DNA from: Asterias rubens
Lineage: Eukaryota; Echinodermata; Asteroidea; Forcipulatida; Asteriidae
Length of the DNA: 64,000 bases
Direction: 5' to 3'
Assembly: GCF_902459465.1 (NCBI RefSeq)
Contig: NC_047062.1
Location: 22,883,919 to 22,947,918 of the forward strand
A program made the position numbers and the translations under genes. Numbering within the stretch: the first letter of the stretch is position 1; each line of letters starts with the position of its first letter. This document shows, one piece after another, positions 1 to 12,100 of this stretch. Below the pieces are notes generated by a model. It was given only the letters and a program-made list of their open reading frames with translations, was not told the DNA's origin and did no database searches.

Positions 1-169
1 CTTGCTCACATGCGCTGTGGGCAGAGCTTAGTGAAAAGCCGGAACGGTCCATATGCGCTGCTCCCAAAATGCAGCTTTAATGCTGAGCTGCGTTTCCACT
101 GCGTACGCTACGCGCGGAGCCGGAGCCCAAGCCCAGGTTTGAAATGAGAACTGTTTTTTTTCCCTGTAG

Positions 170-3100
170 AGTCATTAACAAAAATAGCAAATCACATTGC
201 TGATGTCATCTCCAATGGGTCAGAGGATAAGGGAGTGGTCTTGGTTTTCAGTGAAAAGTTCAACAGTGTTGTTTCAGCAAATCCTACAGCCCGCGACAAA
301 ATTAAAAGTGAGTCTACAAATAGTTTGTTGAATTTATGGTACTGTAATTTAAGTATTGTATTTTGAACAGAAAAGCAATGTGCTCAGACAGATGTAGCCT
401 AAACGCATGTAGAAGTAAATAGGTCATTGCTAAATCTTAACAACAGCATTTTTGCAAATTCTTGGGACAAAGTATGCTGTCAAAACCTCTTGCATTGATA
501 CAAGTTCTGTGCATTTTAAAATGAATTTTAAATAAAAAGCAATGTCTTAGACAGATGTGGCCTAAATACATGTAGAAGTACATGTCATTGCCAACTCTTA
601 ACAATACCATTTCTGTAAATTGTTTGGACAAAGTATGCTGTCACTCAAAACCTCTTCCGTTGATACAAGATAAATGAATTTTCCAAAATGAGTTTATGTG
701 GGTTTTTTATCCTGAAGGCCATGTGAAGACCCAATCCTGCAACTGAAGAGTGTTATTGTTTGTGTTTCAAAACACACTCCTACATGTTAGCATGTTAGTA
801 TTGTAATATTTTCTTGTTTGTTTTGAAACAAGCTTGTGTTTTCCTTCCTTGTACATACTAGATATTCTTTCCCGAGAAAGACACCTACTGAAAATTGCAA
901 TGGTTTCTGTTGGATGTTCCGTTGAGCCATTTTTCAAGCCCTGCATCAGTCTGAGCAGTTATATCGCCAAATTGGAGGATGGCACAGTAGCAGAAGCCAT
1001 CTACAAACAGTGGTTCGGTGAGTTTTCTCAGTATTTAATAAGGGAATCAATGTGTGGTGAAGAGGTTTTCAACTAGTGGTTTAATCCCAACGAGGCCTGG
1101 TTCTTGATAATTTTACCGAGACAAAGTCGAGGTAAATTATAAAGAACCAGGCCTCGGCGGGTTTAAACCACTAGTTGAAAACCGATTCAACACACTTTGA
1201 TTCCCATTCATAAATACCTTTTCGGTCAAAAACATCATCACTTTTTGGTCAAAAAGTAAAGTAAATGCAAAAATTATAATTGTTAAATGAATTCTTTCAA
1301 CACAACACCCCTCCAGCTATGAAATGGTAAAGCCCTCCGCTGCCCCCGGCTAATTAACTCCTTATGAGGGAATGCTGTGCGCGTTGCGCGTATCGCGTGA
1401 TGTGGCACAACTGTTTCAGCTGTTGCTCTCAACCAATAGGAATGAAGAAACTGTCTTATAAGAACAGGTGCAAGGTCGCGTGTCACGCCCATGAATTAAC
1501 ACTTTTTACCAGTCATGAACAAAGGTTTATACACACCCATGTGACGCGCTCTCCACCAATAGGAATAGCGAAACTGTCTGAGGTATTTATGAATGAACGG
1601 TTAAAGCCCGGTTCATAATAATAATAATTGCGGCTTCTTATATAGCGCACATATCCATCACCCAGTAACGCTCCTGGCGCTGTAACATAGTATTTTCTGC
1701 GAGATGTTGGACTTTGTTTGAATTATGAGACCTAATTCTGATAGCACCATGTAATGCTTTACAAGATGCTGTGGCGCAATTTGCTGCCGATCAGACCAGG
1801 AACATCGGGGCGAACCCCTTCTCTTATCGAGAAGTGTACTGGGTTCTTTTACATGCATTACATAACACATGGGACATAACACATACTTCCTTCCAATGCA
1901 AATGCGATACGAAGTTTGATGTCAGATGGCTGCTTTCACAGCAAATGTTTCGTAGCAGTTACTGTCGTGAATTGTTCAGTGTGAATTTGTGACGCCAAAA
2001 TTTGCTTCGCATTCGCCGGAAGTATGAATCCGGCTTAACTTTTTTTTCTCTGTTTTTACCCTCTACCCTCTTTAACCTTTTCCATCTCTAATCCTGCTGA
2101 TCATGATGGGCATCAAGTCTGGTGCAGTAAATCACTCAGACGAGGCTTTCCATGAATACAAGTTTTGATTTTACATTTGATTTTACTTTTCTACAGGACC
2201 GAAAGCTCAACTGACTTCCCAGGCCGAGATGAGCAGGAATGGTTTGGTCAACCTTGATGCTGCCCAGGACAACTATGCTCCTTCAAAAGGTAGGGATAGT
2301 AGAAATGTATCAGAAAAGATTATATATAAAATAGTTTTAATATAATTATATTTATCATGAGAAAGACTCTGTATACCGTACTATAGGTCATTTTTTGGGT
2401 AGTAAGCAGATGCATCAATTTTTTTCAAAAGAATATATTTACAAGATTTTGTTAGCTTTGAGAAACTGTGCTAGGGTTTTTATGCACCGAAATACTAGCT
2501 AAAATCTATGGCAAACTTTGTACAGATCCCCTTGCCATGCTACCTTATTTTTAATTTGGCTCAAAAAGAAGCGAAACGGAGAGCTAAACTCCTTATAACA
2601 AACCAGCCATACGCCACTCACAGTCGTGTTACTTTCCTACAACATTGGAATAAAGGAATAATAATAATAACAATAATAAAAATGAATTGATAAAGCGCCT
2701 TATGCTAGGCCACAAAGCGCATAAAGACACTGGACACTATTGGTACTTGCCAAATACCAGTTTTCTCACTTGGCGTATCTCAACATATGCATAAAATAAC
2801 AAATCTGTGAAAATTTGAGCTTAGTTGGTTGTCAAACTTGCGAGATAATACTGAAAGAAAAAACACCTTTGTCACATGAAGATGTGTGCTTTCAGATGCT
2901 TGATTTCCAGTCCTCAAATTCGTGAAAAATTACGTTGAAAATTTTAGTGAGAAATTGCCTCTTTCTCAAAAACTATGTTACTTCTCCCCATTACTCTTTA
3001 CCAAGTAAGGTTTTATGCTAATAATTATTTTGAGTAATTACTAATAGTGTCCACTGCCTTTAACACGAAAGAGGAATGACCTCCCCCCCCCCCCCTAAAA

Positions 3101-6100
3101 AAACACACCAATAATTCTTAAGACCTGGAGGGGCAAAATAAATGACAGTTCTCTTTTTTATTTGACTGTTTTTTTTCTTCGTTTTTTTCAGTGAAAATAA
3201 TCCATGCCATGACAGACCCAGAGACTAAGACACACCAGCGCCGCCTGTCCGATGCAATAGATGCAGTGGTAGACCCAGAGCAGACCACCAGCTCCAGAAT
3301 CAAGTTCGGTAAGTTTAAAAATGCGATTGAATCTTTTAGAAAAGAGAATAACAAGTGTCCCGAACCTCCGATTATCTACTCCGCGGCAGTAGAATAAAGC
3401 AAGACAGTTCCCTAAGAACAACTCTACCTGGCAAGTAGATACACACATGGTGTTACCGCAAACCAAATATACATTGATACCTCACCATGCAATGCCTCAA
3501 ATCCTATAAACACCCTCCTACTCGCCCAGTGCATTGACCGAATGTTTGAAGCCATATAGCTGCATGGTTTTTTTCAATGGCGCCACACAGTGCACAGAAC
3601 ATTGCATGTGTGTAGGCCTACTGTGTAATATATGCATTCACCACGAGGGCCCAATTTCATAGAGCTGTTAAAGCAGAAAATATCGCTTAAAAAAATCTGT
3701 GCTTAGCAATAATGAGCAGGATACCTGTCACACAAAATGTACACGTGACATGGAATTTAGGCTGGTAACCTTTTTCTGGTAAGCATAGGTTTGCTTTGCT
3801 GAGTGTATTTTTGTGCTTAAGCAGCTCTGTAATACTGCAGGCTGGCATAGTTTATCTGTCATAGTCGAACAGTACACAGGTTTAAGGGCTTCTGCTGACA
3901 AAGTTTGACCCACTTTTTTAGGTCGTGAACCAGTCACAGATGGTTTTGATGACATGGTAACCTTATTCTAGTAAGCACAATTGTTTCGTGCGTAGTTACT
4001 TTCTTGTGCTTAAGCAGCTCTATGAACTCTAGATGTGTGTATGTACATGTAAAACAAAAATTCAAAAGCCATAGGTTTTGAGTTTCACATTGTTTTTCTT
4101 TGCAGTCTCTGATCAAAGCATTGCCCGGACTGTGCTGGGTGATTTGGAATGTTTCCAGTGCTGTTCAGGATCCATGCCCAAGGTCCATGCAGTGTTCGTT
4201 TGGTGTGAAGTCATGCTAAATGCTCTGAAACAAGATACTGAAGCCAAACAAAAAGTTGTGGGTGAGTAACGTTCTGTCAGAGCCAGTGTTGTAGCCACAG
4301 TAGTGGGTGGTGCCGGGCGGGCGTGCCCAGAGCTAGCAAATTTCACCCAGCACCCTTGAGCAAAATACACTGTGCTGCCTAGCACAGATTTCCCCCAGAT
4401 TGCACTTCAGCAATAATGGCCCCCATATCTAAACATTAATAATTTTGTTGAACCGATCACCCTACATGGACTAATTTGAGTTTAGAGTCAACCACTCATT
4501 GGTTTAGCTACATGACAGGTCGGAGCCTATTTTTGTCTACTTAAAATAATGTTTTTATCAATATTGAGTAATTTTATTATAATGTTATATATTGTTATAT
4601 TTATATTCATATTTAAATTTATATTTATACATAGTTTTAACGGTTCCTGTAAGTGGCGGCTTTCCGCTGTTGGATGTCAATAAATAAACAGAAATAAAAA
4701 ATAACTTGGGAGCTGGGAATGAGGGTGCTTGAATTTACCTTTGACCTTTGTCCTTTATTCTTTAGACCATAATGCTCAAGCAACATCTTAGAAATATACT
4801 GCCACGCATCTTGGTAAACTGAGTAGCGTTAACAAATAAATCAAGCTGCCCATGCTTAGTTGACTTCTAGCTTTGGCAGGTTTCATAGCTGTGTAACGCA
4901 TTGTTCCATGTTACCGTAAGATCATTAGAATAACTAAAATGCTGCAGGAGCTCAAATGGGATCTGCTTCAAAGACGCAGCAGCATAGCTAGACTTACTAC
5001 AGTTTACAAAGAAACTCACTCCATAACTCTGTCCAACAGAGAACAATACCAATCTGGAAATCACTCCTGACACAAGTCAAAACAGCCCCTGATGGTAATA
5101 ATTTGAAGTCACTCCTTGAAAAATTAAGTAAGAGCTTGCATGCATTAGGGTATGCAAGTTTATAGCCCAGTAAGCTGGTTTGTGCAGTAAAGAAATGACA
5201 AGTCAAGAGAGTGAACATTTGTAGAGCCAACATCCCTTGGGACATAAGGTTTATCGCGAATAGCAAAATATCAAGAGAGGCGCTGTTGAACCCACACAAA
5301 GATACAGGCCATGCGTGCGCATGTCGTGGTTGACAACATACACCGCGGTAGCAAAGGCCCCATCTGCCTAACCATAACGCATGGCGGTTCTGAATCGCAA
5401 TCAACCTTATGGCGCAAGATTGATTGATTGTTCAATTGATTGATTTACTTAAATCAGATTGTTTTTAACAATGAGTTATGTAAAATCCTTCTGCAGTTTT
5501 TGAAGTAAAAGACATGAAGAATCAGTGAGAAAAAAAACCAAAACTTTAATAGAATAATAAGAAGGAGAAGAGCACCATACCAAAATCAAAACTATTTGTT
5601 GGTATCCCCCTGCAGACATCGTGTGCCGGGACACCAGTCAGCAGAAACTGTATGCCCACTTCCTCATCGGTGTGACCCGACAAGAGATATCAACATTCAG
5701 TCGAGGGCTCTCACAGTTCCTGTCTAGGCACGGCCACATTGTCGTTCTCGAAACCTTCAGCAGCCACAGGCCTGTGAATTACGAGCCATTCGCCCAAAAC
5801 TTCCTGAGCATCTGGGCAGGTATGGCGACCCCTTAGAAACTTTCACCGGCGTTGCTTTTTTTAGGTTGTGCGTCCATGTCAGGGCTCGAACTTTACACCG
5901 GACCAGGGTCAGGGTTGGGCCAGTAAGCTTAAGGCTGCACAACTCCGGCTATTTCATGTTTTGGGGTGGGTTTTTTAAAATAAAAATACCTCAATGTGTA
6001 ATACATGAATCTTTAAGCAGCGCATTGTATTTCTGGAAAATGCGCTATACAAGTCTTTCTTTTTATGTGTGGGGGGGGGGCGGTCTATTGGCAATTGTTG

Positions 6101-9100
6101 TAAGGAAGATCTTTATAACGAAATAATTTGTTTCCTCATTGGAAAATTATGTGTACTTTTATGATGACACATTAACCAACATTATTAAAACATGTGTGAA
6201 CTGCTTCATCCCCCTCAGGCCTACAGAAGGTTCCCAAAGACCCAGAGGAGTCTCTGGACCCAACCATGAACTCACTAGAATCCCTGGAGTTTCCTCTCAC
6301 AATCCAGTCCCATCCCCACCAGAACAAAAAGGGTGATCGCCTGGTCATGAACAACAGCTCCATCTCGCAAAGTGAGGCCGTCCGCACCCAGCAGATGGGT
6401 AAAGGGTTCAGTGATAAGAACCCTTCCTTCGACCCACAGGAAAGGATGGTGACATCCAATGGATCCTTCGATCCTCGGCTTGGGAAGGTGATGAAGTACC
6501 CCGAAGAGTTCCAGTCGGACGGCCGCTCCAATCTGCATGAGAACTCAAGCCGCCACCACACTCTGCATGGCCTGAGTTCAGCTGACCCCAGTTTAGCCAA
6601 TCGGGAGGCGGTGCCTATCAGGCAGCCGACGAGTAATGTTGACGGGAAAAATAGAATGGCGACCGGTAGCATTGAGTCCGTTTCGATGAACTGTGTCACC
6701 GGGCCAACCATGAAGAATCCACCACCGTCAAGTGAAGGTATATTCCATTTTATAAGCCATTTTGAGATATAGCGGACACATTCAAATGACCCTACATTTT
6801 ATATTTATTTGTTCAATTTTTATAAAAACTTTACAAAGGAATGAACAGTATGACAACCGATAGGGTTGAATTGCACTAGAACATGTACAATACAAGAGTT
6901 TCTTAAAAAGTAGCTACTTTAGGTTTGGGTAAATTGTCTGTAAACACCCCAAACCAAAAAGTGCACTCATATATAATGTCCACCAAACCTCAAAAAGGCT
7001 TATATAGGTTTGACTGAGAAACCACATGTAGATAAATAAAGGCTAAATAAAACGCCGTTGGTTTCCCTCCCTCCCCCAGTCAAACAACTTGTCAATTCCT
7101 CTCTACTATAGTTTCTCTGAAAATGAAGATCTAACGGTAACCATTTTGCCACCATCTCTAGTTCCCTGTCTTGAACTCTTAATTGTTAATACTGATCCTC
7201 AATATGCCCAAACAGCACCAGACTTGTTTTTCCTTCCATCTTCAATTCAGCTTAGCTTTTGTGATTTTAAATATCTGGATATTCACACAGATCTGCATTC
7301 AAACACAGTTTGAGTGACTGCGCCTTTTCTTTTTCGTCCCCCCAGAATATGGAACAATCTTTCCAACAACATCAGACAATTACCTACAATACATTTTCTA
7401 AAGACACCACTCAAATCTCATATGTTTAAAAAGAGCTTACTGTGGCGTGTCATGGCCTAGCAGTTTAGAGCATTGGATTCAAACTCTCGTGTTTCTGATC
7501 AGCAGAGTGTGTGGGTTTGAGTCCCAGTCGTGACACTTGTGTCCTTAAGCAAAATAATAATAATAATAATAACCCGTTTTTATATAGCGCTTTTCACACC
7601 CGGAGGGCGTCCCAAAGCGCTTCACATTATTACCCCTGGTCACTGGGCCTTAATTCACTCCTTAAACCATCTCAACTCCCTGGTGGGGAGTATGCAGCCT
7701 GTGCAACATTAATATGCGCTACTCGGCTAAATCAATCACAAGAACCATCTCTGCCCTCACAGGTACCCATTTACCCGTGGGTGGAGAGAAGCAATTATAG
7801 TTAAGTGTCTTGCTCAGGGACACAAGTGTCATGACCGGGATTCGAACCCACACTCTGCTGAACAGAAGCATCAGAGCTTGAATTCGGTGCTCTTATCCGC
7901 TCGGCCACGACACCCCATAAAGACACTTAACCATGATGCTTCGTCCTTCTGATGGGACAAAAAGCCGTTGGTCCTGTGTATTGTATAACCCATGATAAAG
8001 AACCTAGTGCACTTATCAAAAAGAGAAGGGGTTCGCTCTGGAGCTCCTGGTTTGTTTGGCAGCATATTGCTTTGTAAACCATTACATGGTGCGAAGGATT
8101 AGGTCTAGTAAATTCAAACGTAGTCATACCTTGCAGGAAGTACTGTATATATGCATGTATGACACCGGGAGCATCACTTAGTGACGGATATGCACACTAC
8201 ATAAGAAGCCACTGTTATTTTTATTACTGTATGGCGCCATGAGCAATGATCTTTGGAATATAGCGCCATTTAAATGTTACGATTGATTGATATTCTGTTT
8301 GAATGGCCCACAGATAGATGTGCCGTTTCCCTCCCACCCAGTGGAGGGCAGCAGATGGGTCAACAGCCCAGCTCTCGTGTACCTGGGCAATGCTATGGTA
8401 AGAACAAAGTTGCAGCGAGCGGCTTCCTATCATTTAGTGTGTATGGAAGTTCAACGAGATCAGATTCGTCCATGAGCCAAGGTGGTGTGGACCAACCATC
8501 AACCTTAGGTATGTAGTCAATTTCTATCTCAGGCTGTGTCTTATCAGGCACTGGACACTATTGGTAATTACTCAAATTAATTGTTGGCATAAAACCTTAC
8601 TTGGTAAAGAGCAATGGAGAACTGTTGATAGCATAAAACATTGTGAGAAACGGCTCCCTCTGAAGAAGCGTAGTTTTTGAGAAAGAGGTAATTTCTCACT
8701 CAAATATTAAAAGACTTCAGGCCTGAAGCCTTTTCTAGTCATCTGAAAGAAAGCAACCCAGTTTGTTTTTTAATTTGGCTCATTCAAATCAATTTATTTA
8801 TTTCAGCACAGTTTAAAAGTAAAAAGTGAAATTGTTTTCCCTGTGTGCATTTAAAACATCTTGTCTCCTTGTTTGTAGTTTGTCTGTCTAGGCTGTCTTC
8901 TACAAGCCTTGGCCTTATCAGACTGCCTCATACCCTTGTTATTTTGGTATACATAGATTTACTCTTTTCCCTCCATCTTCTGTGCTTACTATTTTGCTTA
9001 TTTATGTAGTCTCCTGACGATGACTAGAACAAGCTCGTCGAAACGTTGAGACCAATTCAAGAACTGACGTCGCGCTAGTGCAGTTTATTACGATCCTATA

Positions 9101-12100
9101 AGCTAAAGTAGTAGTCCCAGCCAACTTTCTAAACCTTCCGCCCGGGTAGTAATTAAAAAGAATTGAGAAGTTTCCCGAACATCCGATAAATCCACTCCGA
9201 GATAGTAGAATAAAGAAAGACAGTTCTCTAAGACAAACTCTACCTTGCAAGTAGATACACACATGGTGTTACCGCAAACCAAATACATATTTATGTAAAG
9301 TTGAGTTTGATGTTATGAATTGTTGGCATGCAAAGTAAAAGCAATGTTTAGAACACTCCTACTGGCAACTTGGATAATGTTTCTTTCCTTCTTTTTTTTT
9401 ATTTTGATGAAAAATAGCTTGCTCGAGAGACCTGGGTGTGTCCGCCAGCGACAGCCCTCAGCAGGGACATATACTGTCCGTCGGGGACAACCCAATAAGG
9501 ATTGCGTCGTCAGATTACGAGGGGCTATCAAGTGAAGCTGCTCACGAGTTGGACGATGAGCTGCGAACAGTGCATACAACAAGCCTTGGTGAATATGTGT
9601 TGCTGCCCTAAAAAGAACTGATCCGTTGACCACTATAAAGTACATGAGTAACAGTATGTGGTCCAATTTCCTACAACTGCTTGAGTACAGAAAGGTGCTA
9701 AGCACGACAAATTTACGCTTACCAGAATATTGTACTCATTTCTGCTCAGCAGAAAAACTGTTTATCAATGTGTTCTGCTTGAGCAGCTCTATGAAAATAG
9801 GTCCAGGCATGTTTATACCAAGGTATTTTGGCCAACCCTAGTTACTCCATATTTAGACTGTAGAACTAACAGAGTGGTTGTTTTGTTTTGTGTGTTTTTA
9901 CATAGGTCCTGACTCCTCACTGAGGAGCGATTTACAGAGTTTGCCAAACTCTGACATCACAGGCAGTGCTAGTGTTGTACAAAGCGACCGTACAGGTGAG
10001 AAACCCATGCCAAAGCAACAAAGTTGATCATGTTTTGAATATTGTATTAAAGTAAAACAGATATGTGTTGTGTTAATAATAATATAATAATAATAAGACT
10101 TGTAATGCGCACATATCCACCCTGCTGGGTGTTCAAGGCGCAGTGAAACCAAAAACAAAACAAAAAAACAAAACACACACAAAGAAAAACAGACACAACA
10201 AAATTAGTCATTGAAAACCTGTGACATAAGATAAGTTTTGAGAAGAGACTTGAATTTTGCGGTACAAAGACAAGATCGAAGATTAAGTGGTAGAGAGTTC
10301 CAGATGCGTGGCGCAACTGAAGAAAAAGACCTGTCACCCCATGAGTGTCGAGACTTGGGTTCAATGAGGAGAAGCATAGAACTTGATCGAAGATTCCTTG
10401 ATGAAGTGTAAACTTGAAGCAGTTCAGAAATATAGTGGGGAGCCTTGCCATTAAGAGCTTTGTGGACAATGAGCATCAGCTTGAAGATATGCCTTTTAAA
10501 AGATGTGATTGTTGCTGGCAACTATTTAAATGTTTTAACAAAAGTTGGTGAACTCCTCATTATTTTGTTTGTAAAAGCACCATTGGTGTTTGGAGTAGTT
10601 TTCAACTACAACTATGAGCAAGTTTGAGTGTGCCCTAGGGTTAACTTAAGGTTGACTATTTTGACTCGAAACCCGGGCTGGTCAACCATTGGTTGACTAT
10701 CGTGGTTGACCATTTGCAACCAGAATCTGGGCCATGGTTCCTTCAATTGTCCCTAGCCAGTTCCATGCGTGTAAAGCTCAGAAGGGAATCAGTGACACTA
10801 TAGCAAAAAGGCGGAAGGCAATAGAGTGTTGTAGTGGCACATATTTGTTAACTTCCAAACGAGTTGTTCGAGTTCGTGCGTCGCTGCGCATGTACGTTGT
10901 TGGTCAGTGATCAATCATGGGTCAACTAAATGTGCGCACCCCAACTTGCTCTATGCTTTACAGTAAAGCAATCATTTTTCTCTCCAAGGTACTGGAACCA
11001 TGCCCTCGGACGTCAGCAGCTGGACATGCGGGCAATCTGATGGACGTCAATCGGTGTCGTATAGGCAGCCTGAAAATACAGACAGAGTCCTGTCAGCACC
11101 TGAGGGGAGAAATCCGTTGCGAGAGGGTAGGCATTTTATTTTGGCTTTCATTTTTTGTGGTCTTTTTTGTGGTCTATCTGTGAGGGTAGAGATTGTTGAT
11201 TTGAACGATTAGCAACCTGTGTGTGGAAGTGTCGTGGCCGAGCGGTTAAGAGCACCAAATTCAAACTCTGGTGTTTCTGATCAGCAGAGCGTGGGTTTGA
11301 ATCCCCAGCCGTGACACTTGTGTCCTTAAGCAAGACACTTAACCATTGCTTCGTTTGGATGAGATGTATAGCTGTTGGTCCCATGTGTTGTGTAAGACAT
11401 GTAAAAGAACCCAGTGCATTTATCCAAAAAAAAGAAGAGGTTAGCCCCAGTGTTCCTGACTGTGGCTGCTGTATGCGCCTAGCACCTTGTAAACCCTTTA
11501 AGGTGCTACATAATTGGGTCTCAGAATTCTTTACTGCAATAACCTATCTTTCTGAAAGTTTGTATATACTCAGCGTTTTGAGTACCTTGTTTGGTAGATA
11601 CGTGCGCTGTATAAGACCTTTTCTTGATATTATTATTGATTATTATTATACTTCAGCGCTCAATGAGCAGAAATGGTTATAGTGTACACTGTTTTGAGGG
11701 GCCCACTTGGCTTGAAAAATTGCATAATACATGCTGTTATTATTTAACAAAGCCATGGCTTGAGTGAAGTGTACCAGACTGACCAGTCCTCAAGAGACCT
11801 TTATCATGGTGGGGCCACCTTGAATTTCTCCAATTTGAATCAATTTATCCAAACCGAGGCGGGAAGAAAAAAGATAGTCTGGTTCCCTTTTCAGTGCAGT
11901 GAATTCTGGCATTCCTTACTGTGACTGTATAAAAGGAACTTGACCAAAATGGTCGCAGCAGGATAAAGGTCTATCACACCCGTTTGGTGTTCATGGATTT
12001 TTTGTTTGGTGCACAGGAGCTGCTTGTGGATCTTGTGGATCAGTGAGTTTGCCGTTTCCAGGAGCAGCTACCAACGCTGCACAGAACAGCTTTCCAAGTA

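Noticed and set aside
4997-5404. 135-codon open frame on the - strand
   Set aside because: It overlaps a LINE remnant in the other orientation and has no family resemblance or splice context; probably chance.
6172-6711. 179-codon open frame on the - strand
   Set aside because: It is the antisense shadow of the 519-bp exon at 6219-6737.
8314-8396. Shorter exon ending at the GTAAGA donor at 8397
   Set aside because: The frame stays open to a second donor at 8509 in the same phase; the longer exon is preferred, though the short form could be an alternative donor.
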